Assembly: GCA_903871465.1 (NCBI GenBank)
Contig: CAIQHB010000056.1
Location: 1-64,000, forward strand
Direction: 5' to 3'
From: an uncultured Methanosarcinales archaeon
GTDB lineage: Archaea; Halobacteriota; Methanosarcinia; Methanotrichales; Methanotrichaceae
DNA: 64,000 nt
Shown: positions 52,637-62,393 of the stretch, piece after piece
Layout: each line of letters starts with the position of its first letter
How positions within the stretch are numbered: position 1 is the first letter of the stretch
Program-made: the position numbers and the translations under genes
The notes under the pieces: generated by a model
What the model saw: only the letters and a program-made list of their open reading frames with translations
Told to the model about the DNA's origin: nothing
Databases searched by the model: none

Positions 52637-54631
52637 TTAGGGAAGGACAATATTAAACCCAGAATTGAACACATCAAGCATCCCGATAAACCGCTTAAAT
52701 ACGGAGGCATCTTCTCCTGTTATAGTCACGTTTGCCGGAGGAACCGATGGGTCAAGTGCCAGTTGTTCAAGAGTCTTATGGGGCATATAGACGGTAACAT
52801 TTGCGTCTGTCGAGGATTCATTCAACCAGAACTCAAGCACACTATTCTTTACCTGAATCAGTGCTCTGTCAGCGGTATCGTTAATTACCAGGTCCATCTT
52901 GAAATTTTCTCCATCCGCTTTCGTGCCATTGAGCCTGACTGCGAGATAATCAAGGAGTTCGCTTAAAGACATCGCAGACATTACATCTGCAGATATCATC
53001 GTGTTTCCCTGTACCGGCTTGGTACTGCGAAGTTCCTGGGCTCCAACCAGGTAGGCATTCCGTGCCGGACCTGATTCTGCCTGATATCCAAGCTGTTCAA
53101 GAGATGCCGCTTCCATCTTCCTTGCCTTCATATTGGCAGGATCTGCAAAGACGAGATAATGGGCGATGGATGCTACCAGTTCATAATGTCCGGCACCATA
53201 ATCAATGGCCAGTTTCTGCATGACAGCATCTGCTCCTCCCATGTACTCGGTCATGTTCCGGGCAAACTCCTCCGGAGGAAGACGCTTAAGGTTAATGGGA
53301 TCTGCATCGTAAAATCCAAGATATTTCTGGTATGTTGCTTTCACAGCCATGTAGATCTGGCCGTAAAACCCATGAGTATACCAGTATTTCTGTAAGGACT
53401 TGGGGAGAACGATCATATTCGAGATCTCATCCATTGTATAGCCCTTATTCATGAAATTTAGCGTCTGGTCATTGATATACTTGTACATGTCTCGCTGGTT
53501 TTCGAGCAGTTCTATAACCTTATCATTTCCGAACCTGGGCCAGTTATGGGCGGTAAACACAACGTCGGCTTTATCGCCGTACAATCTTCGGGCTTCGTCA
53601 AGGAATTTAGCCCAGGAAAGCGGGTCTCTGACCTGCGCTCCGCGAAGGGTCAGGATATTATGGAGCGTTCCCACGCAGTTTTCAGCCATAAAAAGTGCCT
53701 TAAAATCCGGGAACCAGATGTTAATCTCAACCGGGGCTTCTGTATTGGTGTTATACTGGAACTCCATTTTGACTCCGTCAATAGTAAGTATCTGACCGGT
53801 CCTGTTAACATCAATCGTGGGTGCAATGAGAGATGCCCGTCCAATTGCTGGATACTTGCCAAGACCGTTATCGACGAGACCTTTTTCATCACGGGGAAGG
53901 GGTAATCCGTACATGTATTTAGCCCGCCGTTGCATTGCAGTTCCGGCATATACATTCTCGCTGACTGCATGCTCCATGAAGCCCTCAGGCGCGATGATCT
54001 CAACATTGCCGGCGGCAACTTCCTCATCAGTAACTACTCCTTTCACTCCCTGATAATGGTCTACATGAGGGTGCGAATAAATGACTGCCTTTACTGGATA
54101 ATACCCCAATGTCCTGTTTACCAGGCTCATTGCAGCTCGTGCGGTCTCAACTGAATTCATGGGATCAATTACTATCCAGCCAGTATCACCTTTTATGAGG
54201 CTCATTGCTGTTATATCATATCCTCTGACCTGGTAAATTCCCGGGACGACTTCGAATAACCCGTTAATGTTATTCAATCGCGCATGCCTGTATAGAAGGG
54301 GATTTATCGTGTCAGGGCAGGTCCCATTATCCAGGAATGAAAATGCTTCCATATTCCAGGAGGTATAATTCGGGTAATCAGAGGGAATAATCAGCGGATC
54401 ATCGGTTGCGATAAATCCCTGATCGGCAAAACGGAAGTCTTCAATATTATTACTCCATGCGGGAGTATTGTTTGCCCTCAGGTTGGCAGCAATGGTGTAA
54501 TTGGTTGCATCGTTCCTGATAGAGTTACTGGATGCCACACCTGCGACTGAAATTTCGGTACCATATACTCCCGGTGTTACTGCTATCAATATGATGGCAG
54601 CGATAAGGAGTTCCTTTAAGCATATTTTCAT
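52637..54631 (-). CDS. Exported alkylsulfatase-like metallo-beta-lactamase protein
   Basis: The 664-residue protein has a signal peptide (about residues 1-24) and a metallo-beta-lactamase domain with VIYSHPHVDHYQGVKGVV at about residue 185, the HxHxDH zinc site. VTDEEVAAGNVEIIAPEGFM, NVYAGTAMQRRAKYMYGLPL and TAHNWPRFGNDKVIELLENQ are hallmarks of the SdsA1/Bds1 alkylsulfatase group. The dimerisation domain and SCP2-like C-terminal domain also follow. Such enzymes hydrolyse sulfate esters like dodecyl sulfate. GGAG precedes the ATG. Confidence 0.88.
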   Translation of the reverse strand: MKICLKELLIAAIILIAVTPGVYGTEISVAGVASSNSIRNDATNYTIAANLRANNTPAWSNNIEDFRFADQGFIATDDPLIIPSDYPNYTSWNMEAFSFLDNGTCPDTINPLLYRHARLNNINGLFEVVPGIYQVRGYDITAMSLIKGDTGWIVIDPMNSVETARAAMSLVNRTLGYYPVKAVIYSHPHVDHYQGVKGVVTDEEVAAGNVEIIAPEGFMEHAVSENVYAGTAMQRRAKYMYGLPLPRDEKGLVDNGLGKYPAIGRASLIAPTIDVNRTGQILTIDGVKMEFQYNTNTEAPVEINIWFPDFKALFMAENCVGTLHNILTLRGAQVRDPLSWAKFLDEARRLYGDKADVVFTAHNWPRFGNDKVIELLENQRDMYKYINDQTLNFMNKGYTMDEISNMIVLPKSLQKYWYTHGFYGQIYMAVKATYQKYLGFYDADPINLKRLPPEEFARNMTEYMGGADAVMQKLAIDYGAGHYELVASIAHYLVFADPANMKARKMEAASLEQLGYQAESGPARNAYLVGAQELRSTKPVQGNTMISADVMSAMSLSELLDYLAVRLNGTKADGENFKMDLVINDTADRALIQVKNSVLEFWLNESSTDANVTVYMPHKTLEQLALDPSVPPANVTITGEDASVFKRFIGMLDVFNSGFNIVLP

Positions 54632-54999
54632 CTTTTTCCACTCCTTTTTTTTCTGCTTTGGACTCTAAAAATTCTCTGATTTATATGTAATAATTTTCAA
54701 CCATGTTTTACTGGTAGGAAAAATGACTTACATTTTGCTCGTTTCTTTGACAAAACCCTCCTTAAAATATGTCTGTAACATTTCACTATATAAGTCTGAT
54801 TTTTTAATCTTAGGTCGTTTGATGAATGACAATGGCAAATTCAGCGCTGACAATAAGAGGATTTAATGGGTCGTTTGCCACTAATTTGTATTCGGTGTAT
54901 GGAATTGAGCTTACCCTTTGATCTCTCTCCCTTTCCGCTTCTCTCTCGAAAGGATCAAATGCTTGTACATCTTTAAGCGTCGGAGAAGAAGGAATGCTC
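54632..54999. other. Divergent promoter region between the alkylsulfatase-like gene and serA
   Basis: AT-rich, with TATA-like TTTATATG around 54681 and CTATATAAG around 54785. No gene is convincing; a long minus-strand frame reaching in from serA is an antisense artefact. Confidence 0.4.
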
Positions 55000-56577
55000 A
55001 TGAAGGTTCTTGTCAGTGATTCTTTAGCAGAAGAGGGAGTAAAGAGGCTGGAGTCGGGTGCCGACGTTGATGTTATCACCAACCTCTCTCCTGAAGAGCT
55101 AATCCAGAAGATTGGAGAATACGATGCCCTGGTCATTCGCAGCGGGACTAAGGTAACCGCCGACGTCATCAAAGCCGCGGACCGGCTCAAAGTCATAGGC
55201 AGAGCAGGTGTCGGCATCGACAATGTGGACGTGGAGGCCGCCACCAAGAAAGGCATCATCGTGCTCAATACACCCGGCGGAAACACCATCTCTGCTGCCG
55301 AGCACACCATCGCCATGATGCTGGCCCTGGCCAGGAACATCCCCCAGGCCAATGCCGCGCTGCATAAGGGCGAATGGAACCGCAAGAAGTACACCGGAGT
55401 CGAGTTCTTCAACAAGACTCTGGGCATCGTGGGCCTGGGCCGCGTTGGGGCCGAGGTTGCTACCCGCATGAAGTCCTTCGGCATGCAGATCATCGCTTTC
55501 GATCCCTTTGTTTCCGAAGAGCGTGCCCAGCAGATGGGCCTGACCCTCGCGCCGCTGGAGACTGTTCTGCGGGAAGGCGACTTCATCACAGTGCACACTC
55601 CCCTGACCAACGAGACCCGCAACCTGATCGATGAAGACGAGTTCAAGATCATGAAGAAGGGCTGCCGCATTGTGAACTGCGCCCGGGGCGGTATAATAAA
55701 TGAAGCCGCTCTGGCCAAAGCCGTAGCAGACGGAACAATTGCCGGAGCTGCGGTAGACGTCTTCACCAAAGAGCCGCCCACCGGAAACCCCCTGCTGGAG
55801 CAGGATAAGATAATAACCACGCCGCACCTGGGTGCCTCCACTGCAGAGGCGCAGGTCAATGTGGCTCTGGCTGTGGCTGACCAGATCCTCACCATCGCCA
55901 AAGGGGGCCTCCCCACCAATGCCATCAACATGCCGGCCATTTCTCCGGAAACTCTGGCAGTCATGGAGCCCTACATGATATTGGCCGAAAGGATGGGCGC
56001 TCTCCTGGGCCAGCTCGTGGGCACCGGTTTCGAGAGCATGGAGCTCATTTACAGCGGAAGTGTGGCTGAGAAGGATATAAGACCCGTGACCATATCCGCC
56101 ATCAAGGGACTACTGGGAAGCCTCATGGGTGTTGGCAGCGTGAACTTCGTCAATGCCCAAAGAACGCTCAAAGAGATGGGCGTCAAGCTTCTTGAGGGCA
56201 AAACAGAGTCCGCCAACGGATACAGCAACGTCATCACTATGAAGCTGACTAAAAATGGGGCGACGTCTATGCTGCAGGGCACGGTATCCGGAAATAAAGA
56301 GACGCGCATTGTGCAGCTCGACGACTACAAGACTCACATCCCCACCGAGGGAGATATGGTGATCGCCGTCATCGAGGATAAGCCCAATATAATCGGCCCG
56401 TGCTGCGTGGTCCTTGGCGAGGGCGAGATCAACATCGGCTCGATGCACGTAGGCCGCATAGATGCAGGCAAGCCGCAGCTCATGGTGCTGAGCGTGGACC
56501 ATATGGTATCGGATGACATCATGAAAAAGCTCCTGGAAGTGCCGGGAGTGACCAGCGCCAAGATGGTAGAGCTCTGA
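55000..56577 (+). CDS. serA: D-3-phosphoglycerate dehydrogenase
   Basis: The 525-residue enzyme oxidises 3-phosphoglycerate to phosphohydroxypyruvate, the first step of serine synthesis. The substrate domain begins MKVLVSDSLAEEGVKRL. The NAD-binding domain has KTLGIVGLGRVGAEVATRMK (GxGxxG), the catalytic Arg/Glu/His region around NCARGGIINEAALAKAVADG, and the HLGAST motif. An intervening ASB domain and a C-terminal ACT domain (VIAVIEDKPNIIGPCCVVLG) follow, so serine feedback is likely. A second ATG six bases upstream is in frame. A hairpin terminator follows the gene. Confidence 0.95.
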   Translation: MKVLVSDSLAEEGVKRLESGADVDVITNLSPEELIQKIGEYDALVIRSGTKVTADVIKAADRLKVIGRAGVGIDNVDVEAATKKGIIVLNTPGGNTISAAEHTIAMMLALARNIPQANAALHKGEWNRKKYTGVEFFNKTLGIVGLGRVGAEVATRMKSFGMQIIAFDPFVSEERAQQMGLTLAPLETVLREGDFITVHTPLTNETRNLIDEDEFKIMKKGCRIVNCARGGIINEAALAKAVADGTIAGAAVDVFTKEPPTGNPLLEQDKIITTPHLGASTAEAQVNVALAVADQILTIAKGGLPTNAINMPAISPETLAVMEPYMILAERMGALLGQLVGTGFESMELIYSGSVAEKDIRPVTISAIKGLLGSLMGVGSVNFVNAQRTLKEMGVKLLEGKTESANGYSNVITMKLTKNGATSMLQGTVSGNKETRIVQLDDYKTHIPTEGDMVIAVIEDKPNIIGPCCVVLGEGEINIGSMHVGRIDAGKPQLMVLSVDHMVSDDIMKKLLEVPGVTSAKMVEL

Positions 56578-56613
56578 AGCCCTGAGAATTGGATTATTGA
56601 ATTCGATTTGCCG

Positions 56614-56650
56614 GAGCGGGCAGGCGTAATCCCGCTCGCCAATTTTTTTT
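56614..56650 (+). terminator. Hairpin/poly-T terminator after serA
   Basis: GAGCGGG and CCCGCTC form a 7-bp stem with a 10-nt loop, followed within six bases by a run of eight T. It closes serA before the convergent gene ending at 56682. Confidence 0.7.
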
Positions 56651-56681
56651 GTATTCAGTTCTATGCTATTCTATGTTTGTT

Positions 56682-58136
56682 CTACTTTGTACCGGCATCG
56701 TTCCTGACGCACTTTCCCGATACCACCACCGCCGATACACCGGACGCCGCCAACTCCTCTTTGAGCAGCTTCTCCAACTCCTTCTCAGAACACGGACACT
56801 CCAGAATGGTTGTCGGCACCAGCGCCTCCAGAAGAGCCGTGAGATCGGGCGCTTCCTGGCCACCGGTCATGGCAGCCACATCATTCTTTAGGATGACAAC
56901 CAGAACATCCCGCTTCTGCCAGACGGCATTGATCAAGGCCTGCATACCCGAATGCGCCAGAGCATAGTCGCCTATAACCGCAACCCCCTTCGTCCGGAAA
57001 CCCGAGGCCACGCCCACTGATGAGCCCAGGCCATAGACCACGTCCACCGATTCGTAGGGCTCGCGGGCAGCGCGAATGGCACATCCCGCATCTCCGGCCA
57101 CGGGCACATCCAACTTTCCCAGCGCTCGGAAGAGGGGGATGAATGGACATTCCGGGCAAACCCCGGCGTAGCCTCGCCCCGCCACGGTCTCATAAACCTC
57201 GGGAACTCTTTTCTGCTCCTTATCGAGAGTCTTCAGAGCCCGCATGATATCCGCCTTCTCCAGAAGTCCTCTGGGCAGGTGGCCGGAGAGCTTGCCCAAC
57301 ACTCTGGCGTCCATGCCAAGCTGCGACTCGATGTAAGGCTCCGGCTCCTCCGCAACCAGGATCAAGCGATGCGCATCGATGAAGCGGCTGAGAAGCTTTC
57401 TTGGAAGCGGATTGGCGTAGGCTACCGAGAATAGTGAGACTCCCAGATCCTCAGCCAACGAGGCAGGAAAGCCACTGGCGATGATCCCTGCTTCGCCGTC
57501 TCCGCAGACCTGTAGCCGGTTCAGGTTAGTGGACTGGGAAGCCAATTCTGCGAGTGCTAAAACCAGGTGGTGATGCCTCTGGTGGCGGCCCCGCATGGTC
57601 AGATCCGGGGCAGTCCTCTCGAACTCCTGACCCGTTTCCGGGAACGTCCGGCGCGAGATTGCAAAGCTCGGTGCCGCAAGAAGGCGTGCCGTCACTCGAA
57701 CGATTGCCGGGATTCTGAGCTTCTCAGAGAGGGTGTAAGCCTCCAATATGCAGGAATAAAGGTGTTCCGGGCTCCTGGGATCGAGCACTGGTAATTCAGA
57801 GAGCGGTCCATAGAATCTGCTATCCATCTCTATCTGGGAGAGCCTGGGCCCCAGATCATCGCCGGCAATTATCACCAGACCCGAGCCAATGGTCTGCGTG
57901 GCCGAGATCACCAGCGGATCGGCCAGAATGTTCATGCCCACCTGCTTGACCAGAACCAGGGAACGCAGGCCCGTAGCCGAGGCTCCCAGAGCAATCTCCA
58001 GGGCCACCTTCTCATTTACTGAATTCTGTGCTTTAAGCGCGGCGGCAAGGTCGGTTATGGGATAGCCGGGAACATATATTCGGACCTTCGCCCCGGCATC
58101 GTCTACTGCTATTTGTGCTGCATCCCGGCCATTCAT
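56682..58136 (-). CDS. IorA-like thiamine-pyrophosphate protein lacking Fe-S domain
   Basis: The 484-residue protein matches the alpha subunit of indolepyruvate:ferredoxin oxidoreductase. N-terminal pyrimidine-domain text is EIALGASATGLRSLVLVKQV, GMNILADPLV and IIAGDDLGPRLSQIEMDSRF. The C-terminal TPP site is VIGDYALAHSGMQALINAVW followed by KNDVAAMTGGQ, and the CPxCP segment is VCPECPFIPLFRAL. IorA normally ends with two ferredoxin clusters; this one stops before them and no IorB gene is nearby. Its ATG overlaps the marker-11 stop, so it may serve a methanogen-specific pathway. Confidence 0.75.
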   Translation of the reverse strand: MNGRDAAQIAVDDAGAKVRIYVPGYPITDLAAALKAQNSVNEKVALEIALGASATGLRSLVLVKQVGMNILADPLVISATQTIGSGLVIIAGDDLGPRLSQIEMDSRFYGPLSELPVLDPRSPEHLYSCILEAYTLSEKLRIPAIVRVTARLLAAPSFAISRRTFPETGQEFERTAPDLTMRGRHQRHHHLVLALAELASQSTNLNRLQVCGDGEAGIIASGFPASLAEDLGVSLFSVAYANPLPRKLLSRFIDAHRLILVAEEPEPYIESQLGMDARVLGKLSGHLPRGLLEKADIMRALKTLDKEQKRVPEVYETVAGRGYAGVCPECPFIPLFRALGKLDVPVAGDAGCAIRAAREPYESVDVVYGLGSSVGVASGFRTKGVAVIGDYALAHSGMQALINAVWQKRDVLVVILKNDVAAMTGGQEAPDLTALLEALVPTTILECPCSEKELEKLLKEELAASGVSAVVVSGKCVRNDAGTK

Positions 58137-59035
58137 TGTATCCCGGGCACAATGGACTCATCCGGCCGGGCACAGAAAGGCAATGCAGCCACGGCCCCGA
58201 TCAATCCCTGACCGTTCAAGAAAATCTGTACGCCAGCGTTTCCTGCGGCCTCCAGAGCATCCTCGTACTGAACCCTCTCCATCTTGCATCTCTGGCCAAA
58301 AGGCAATAGCTCGGACGGATCAAAATCTCGAAAAACGGCCATGCCAGTTTGCTCCGAGACCGTGTATTTGCGGAGCAACGCTTTGAAGTCGGAGAGCATG
58401 CCCTCCGCCTTTCCGGGTAGGCAGGCGAACTCCACAACCGTGGAGACGCAGTTTTGGGTCTTGGTGGGCACAGGAAAGAGCTGTACCAGAGAATGTGAGA
58501 TATAGCGCGCTTCGGGCCGGTCTACCTTGCTCGCGATATTATGAATCAAGGACCATGTTGCTCCCAGGGTCTTGGAGTCCGTATCATCCACTCCGATGAT
58601 CACTCTATCTCTTCTCGGCAGGACTATCGTACCTCGGGCGACGCGACCGCCACCGCATTCCGTAACGTTGTAGCGCAGGACATCATCCGCTTTTGCCCGG
58701 GAAAGCGTAGCTCCCACGCCGCCGCCGCCCAGGCCCGCATAAGTCACCTCTACTTCCTGTCCCTGCACCTGGACCGATTCAATGCCGGCAGATCTCTTGG
58801 AGGAGACCAGATCCAGGTCAGCCGAGCCCGGCGAGATCATGTAGCGGAACCATTCACCCAGATTGCGAGAGCTCAAAACCAGGGGTCCTCGAGAGTAATG
58901 GTATCTGGCCCAGGCCGAGCCGCCGTAGCATCTGGAGCGCTCCATGAGCTCAACCTGTTTCCCCTCCTGGTCAACCACGGCGTGGATCTGCTTGTAAATC
59001 ACCACATATGGATCTTCTAATTCTAGTTGCACCAT
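58133..59035 (-). CDS. Methanogenesis marker protein 11
   Basis: The 300-residue protein fits methanogenesis marker protein 11. It contains RVIIGVDDTDSKTLGATWSL, the DDTDS motif shared with the tRNA-Ile2 agmatidine synthase (TiaS) superfamily, followed by YISHSLVQLFPVPTKTQNCV. This suggests an ATP-dependent reaction, but none has been assigned. GAGAGG lies six bases before the ATG. It is the fourth gene of the leftward dnaG-pth2-truD run and overlaps the IorA-like gene by 4 nt. Confidence 0.8.
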   Translation of the reverse strand: MVQLELEDPYVVIYKQIHAVVDQEGKQVELMERSRCYGGSAWARYHYSRGPLVLSSRNLGEWFRYMISPGSADLDLVSSKRSAGIESVQVQGQEVEVTYAGLGGGGVGATLSRAKADDVLRYNVTECGGGRVARGTIVLPRRDRVIIGVDDTDSKTLGATWSLIHNIASKVDRPEARYISHSLVQLFPVPTKTQNCVSTVVEFACLPGKAEGMLSDFKALLRKYTVSEQTGMAVFRDFDPSELLPFGQRCKMERVQYEDALEAAGNAGVQIFLNGQGLIGAVAALPFCARPDESIVPGIQ

Positions 59036-59070
59036 TCATTCCTCTCTCAACCGACCTATCTATGATTTTA

Positions 59071-60354
59071 TTATGTACCGGCGGAGCCCTTCATATATTC
59101 TCTCAATACCACTGTGGCATAGCTGCCTTTGGGCAGTACGAACTCAAGCTCTGCGATATTTCCCTCAACCCTGATTTGAGGTTTGACCGGACAGAGAGCC
59201 GCCCGCCTTGTGCCTCGCGAGCCAAGCTCTGGATTTTCCTCCACCCTGAAGTTCCCCTGGGAGACATTCTCATCGTTTAGCACGGCTCTCTCGATTTCAC
59301 CCTGTATGCCTTCTGCCAGCTTCGTCTCAAAGCCGATAAGCGGCAGGGTTACAAATGCTCTGCCCCGTTCTGCCAGCCGTCTCACCGCTTCTATGTTCTC
59401 CATAGTCACCGCCTGTTGCTTATCCATATCCGGCAAGCCTTCTTTGGCAAAGCAGACCACATCGCCCTCAACGGCTCTGTCCAACGACAGTTTTGCATCC
59501 AGCCGGTGGCTCAGGATCTTGTTGAAGAGATACGACTGGTAAGCATGCACGAAGAGGCGCTTAAGATTGACGGAAAGAACATCAAAGGAATGAGCATAAT
59601 CGCCGGGGTGCTCCGCCAGATAGTTGAGCATGGCTAATTCATGATGCAGATACTCGGGAAAATCTTTCAGGGCCGATGGTATATCTCGACTCACCCACAG
59701 CCTTTCGCGAGCCTCTCTCGTCCTCTCCGGCTCACCGGAAAAGGGCAAGGCCAGATAGACATAGACCGCTTCCTCAATCTTGCCTCTCGCCAGGGACTCG
59801 CCCACTTTGTGAGTGACCGGCCTCGTCTCCCCAAACCTCTGCACGCCGAAATAATTGGGAACGCCCTTTTGCTGCATGGTCTCTTCTGTGATGCGAGCCA
59901 GAGTTGCGCCTGGCTCGGGACAGGCGAGGTCACGAATAGTGATGCGAAACCGATTGCCCAGCAGATCGCCCAGGCCCACGGAGCGGTTCGTCCTGCCCAG
60001 TACCTTTATTTTCAGTCCAGGCAAGGTGATTCGCTTCAACTCCAATTCGTCCAGGTTCATGATGCTGATCCTCTGAACCGTTACCGCCCGCTTGTCCTTG
60101 GTGCCGGCCCAACCGAATCTCTTCTGGCTGATGCGTAGCTTCCTTGCCATCTCCCTGATGAGGTGATGCGTATCCCAGTCGGTCTTCTCCACTTCCAGGA
60201 CCAGGTACCTACCACCTTCGTAGCTCAACTCCTCGAAGACTTCATCCACCAGGAAGTCATGAGGACTGCTTCTGATGACGCCACTGCAGCCAGGGCTGTC
60301 TGTTATGTAATAATCCATACCCAGGACTCTATCCTGATCTGTCGCCGATATCAT
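59071..60354 (-). CDS. truD: tRNA pseudouridine synthase TruD
   Basis: The 427-residue enzyme makes pseudouridine 13 in tRNA (and 35 in some archaeal tRNAs). The family signature RFGWAGTKDKRAVTVQRISI is at about residues 79-98, with the catalytic Asp in TKDKRA. VPNYFGVQRFGETRPVTHKV and the TRUD insertion domain follow. GAGG lies six bases before the ATG at 60354. The gene is 35 nt upstream of marker 11 and 28 nt downstream of pth2, in one transcription unit. Confidence 0.95.
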   Translation of the reverse strand: MISATDQDRVLGMDYYITDSPGCSGVIRSSPHDFLVDEVFEELSYEGGRYLVLEVEKTDWDTHHLIREMARKLRISQKRFGWAGTKDKRAVTVQRISIMNLDELELKRITLPGLKIKVLGRTNRSVGLGDLLGNRFRITIRDLACPEPGATLARITEETMQQKGVPNYFGVQRFGETRPVTHKVGESLARGKIEEAVYVYLALPFSGEPERTREARERLWVSRDIPSALKDFPEYLHHELAMLNYLAEHPGDYAHSFDVLSVNLKRLFVHAYQSYLFNKILSHRLDAKLSLDRAVEGDVVCFAKEGLPDMDKQQAVTMENIEAVRRLAERGRAFVTLPLIGFETKLAEGIQGEIERAVLNDENVSQGNFRVEENPELGSRGTRRAALCPVKPQIRVEGNIAELEFVLPKGSYATVVLREYMKGSAGT

Positions 60355-60382
60355 GCAGTCCTCGAATATCCAAAAGAGGCTT

Positions 60383-60736
60383 TCAGACGAGCTTGAGCTT
60401 GCCCGTCACTTTATCCATCAACTTGTTATGGGCGGGGCCCAAGCCCAAAGCGGTTACTGTGCCGGCAGGAATCTCAGTCAAGCCGGCATCAGCAACAATG
60501 GCGCAGGGAATACCGGCCCGTTCGGCCTCCTCTCGCAGCCGGAACAGGTCAGGGACCCCGGGCACTTTCAGGATCACTTTTTTTTGGCCCTCTGCCTTCC
60601 AGCCTGAGACAGCGGACTTATCCATTTTTTCCGCTCTTTCTACGCTCATGACAGCAGCATGAGCCACCTGCACAGCCAGCTTTCCTGCCGAGAGCTTCAG
60701 GTCCTCTCTAATCACTATGCATTGTTTGAACTCCAT
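60383..60736 (-). CDS. pth2: Peptidyl-tRNA hydrolase, archaeal Pth2 type
   Basis: From the Met at 60736 the protein has 117 residues, the normal Pth2 length. It frees tRNA from prematurely released peptidyl-tRNA. The signature is VIREDLKLSAGKLAVQVAHA near the N-terminus with the catalytic Lys, and DAGLTEIPAGTVTALGLGPA near the C-terminus. The 25 upstream in-frame codons have no family text and are excluded. Confidence 0.93.
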   Translation of the reverse strand: MEFKQCIVIREDLKLSAGKLAVQVAHAAVMSVERAEKMDKSAVSGWKAEGQKKVILKVPGVPDLFRLREEAERAGIPCAIVADAGLTEIPAGTVTALGLGPAHNKLMDKVTGKLKLV

Positions 60737-60780
60737 AAAATTGGCGACCTCGCTTGAATCAGAAAAAGAGGCGAGAGTGT

Positions 60781-62106
60781 TTACGCCTCTTTGGTCAGCA
60801 CCTTGACACAAGACGGCTTCTTGACTATATTGCCCATCTTCGCACCGATGAGGTACTCCAGGCCCTTATCGGCAGCGATGTCCAGGACGCGTTGCGTCAC
60901 CACGCCATCGAAGATCACGCCGTTGACGTCTCCATTCGAATCCTTGAGTTCTCTGGCCAGATCCCTTACTGCTACCTCTTTGATGACGTTCTCGTTCCTG
61001 TCCAAGAGCCTGGCGCAAAGTGTGCCATCCAGTTCATCCATATGCTTTCTGAACCATTCTCTCACCGGCTCTGGCTGGGGAACCGGCTCAGGAGGAGTGA
61101 CTACTATCTCTTCCACTACAGGAACAGGTGCTGCTTTCGGCACGACTTCGCGAGGCACGATCCGACGCGGTGCGATGGCTTCCGCCCTCTCGGCAGTGTT
61201 TCGCATGCATAACGGTTTCTCACGAATGAGGCTCTTCCTCTTGGTGGTAATCTCGCGCCTTCTCTTGGGTTGGTTCTTGATTTTGTACTGGTCAAGTACC
61301 TGCTCGACAGGGATCTTTTGGCGCAAAGCCCGAACAATCTCCTTCTGGGTCATGTCCTCTACGTTTTTGCCCTCCGGAGCCCTGGCCACATAATCTATGT
61401 CTGCGACCTGTAGAAGCTCTTTTACGATCAGCTCTCCACCCCGATCGCCATCTGTGAAAGCGGTAACTACTTTCTTGGCACAGAGATCCGCGATCGTCGG
61501 AGGGACGTTGGTTCCACCTACAGCCACCGCGTTCTTGATGCCATACTTGAGCAGATTGAGCACATCCGCCCGGCCCTCAACCACCAGGATGGCGTCTGAG
61601 TCCAGCACATTTGGTCCTGCAGGCAGGTTGTCCTTGCCCAGATGCGTTATCTCCTCCACGCGCACGGACTGTTTTATCTCTTCTGTTATCTCTTCCGTCT
61701 CCAGGATGTTCTCGTCGAACATCTCCACCAGTATGCGCTTGGCCCGTTCGATGACATACTTCCTCTTGGCGGCACGCACATCTTCGATGCGGTTGACGGC
61801 GATGCGAGCTATGCAAGGCCCTACGCGATCTATGGTCTCCAGAGCTGCGGCCAAAATGGCAGTCTCTACCTTATCGAAGCTGGATGGAATGGAGATGGTG
61901 CCGCTGGACTTTCCGCCGCTGGATGCAATCTGGACATCGATCCTGCCTAACCTCCCAGTTTTTTGAAGGTCTCTTAAATCGAGGTCACTTCCCAGAAGGC
62001 CTTCGGTCTGGCCGAAGATGGCGCCGACCACATCCGGCCGCTCCACTATCCCCTCCGCTGTTATATCCGCATAAATAACATATTTAGTTGTATCAACATT
62101 TTGCAT
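60781..62106 (-). CDS. dnaG: Archaeal DnaG-like primase / exosome subunit
   Basis: From the Met at 62106 (GAGGTG upstream) the protein has 441 residues. Its TOPRIM domain includes [20 protein letters not shown] and [20 protein letters not shown], the conserved Glu and DxD. The archaeal N-terminal region ([20 protein letters not shown]) precedes it. In archaea DnaG is mainly an RNA-exosome subunit that binds poly(A)-rich RNA, with weak primase activity. It starts a five-gene leftward run through the IorA-like gene. A proline-rich linker ([15 protein letters not shown]) sits near residue 340. Confidence 0.93.
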   Translation of the reverse strand: MQNVDTTKYVIYADITAEGIVERPDVVGAIFGQTEGLLGSDLDLRDLQKTGRLGRIDVQIASSGGKSSGTISIPSSFDKVETAILAAALETIDRVGPCIARIAVNRIEDVRAAKRKYVIERAKRILVEMFDENILETEEITEEIKQSVRVEEITHLGKDNLPAGPNVLDSDAILVVEGRADVLNLLKYGIKNAVAVGGTNVPPTIADLCAKKVVTAFTDGDRGGELIVKELLQVADIDYVARAPEGKNVEDMTQKEIVRALRQKIPVEQVLDQYKIKNQPKRRREITTKRKSLIREKPLCMRNTAERAEAIAPRRIVPREVVPKAAPVPVVEEIVVTPPEPVPQPEPVREWFRKHMDELDGTLCARLLDRNENVIKEVAVRDLARELKDSNGDVNGVIFDGVVTQRVLDIAADKGLEYLIGAKMGNIVKKPSCVKVLTKEA

Positions 62107-62197
62107 GTATGACACCTCTTCTATTAAAATAGTTAGATAAAAGTCAAACCCACACTCAAAAGCCAAAGCTATCCCTTAGATCAACAGGAGCTTATTC

Positions 62198-62212
62198 GCG
62201 ACATATTGTCGC
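62198..62212. promoter_or_regulatory. Palindrome upstream of dnaG
   Basis: GCGACA-TAT-TGTCGC is a perfect inverted repeat about 90 nt upstream of the dnaG start. It could be an operator; no regulator is identified. Confidence 0.35.
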
Positions 62213-62372
62213 TATTTCGACCATGCCTCTTTAAGGCAGGCAGTGAGCAGTGAATGATGGTGAATATGAGTTTTATCCAACTATTTCAGTGTCCATTTGC
62301 CAATATCATGGATTATCTGATAGAAATGCCTACACATGAGCGTTCTTTTCTCCATTTTGCTGGCATTTCATC

Positions 62373-62393
62373 GCCCCAAGTTTTACTCGGGGC
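62373..62393 (-). terminator. Hairpin downstream of nmd3
   Basis: GCCCC and GGGGC form a 5-bp stem around an 11-nt loop. It lies 125 nt past the nmd3 stop and may mark the end of that transcript, although the adjoining sequence is only moderately T-rich. Confidence 0.35.

Noticed and set aside
54810-55964. 384-codon minus-strand frame across serA
   Set aside because: It is antisense to an unmistakable serA, and its composition is that of a mirrored coding frame. The tail outside serA is short and unassigned.
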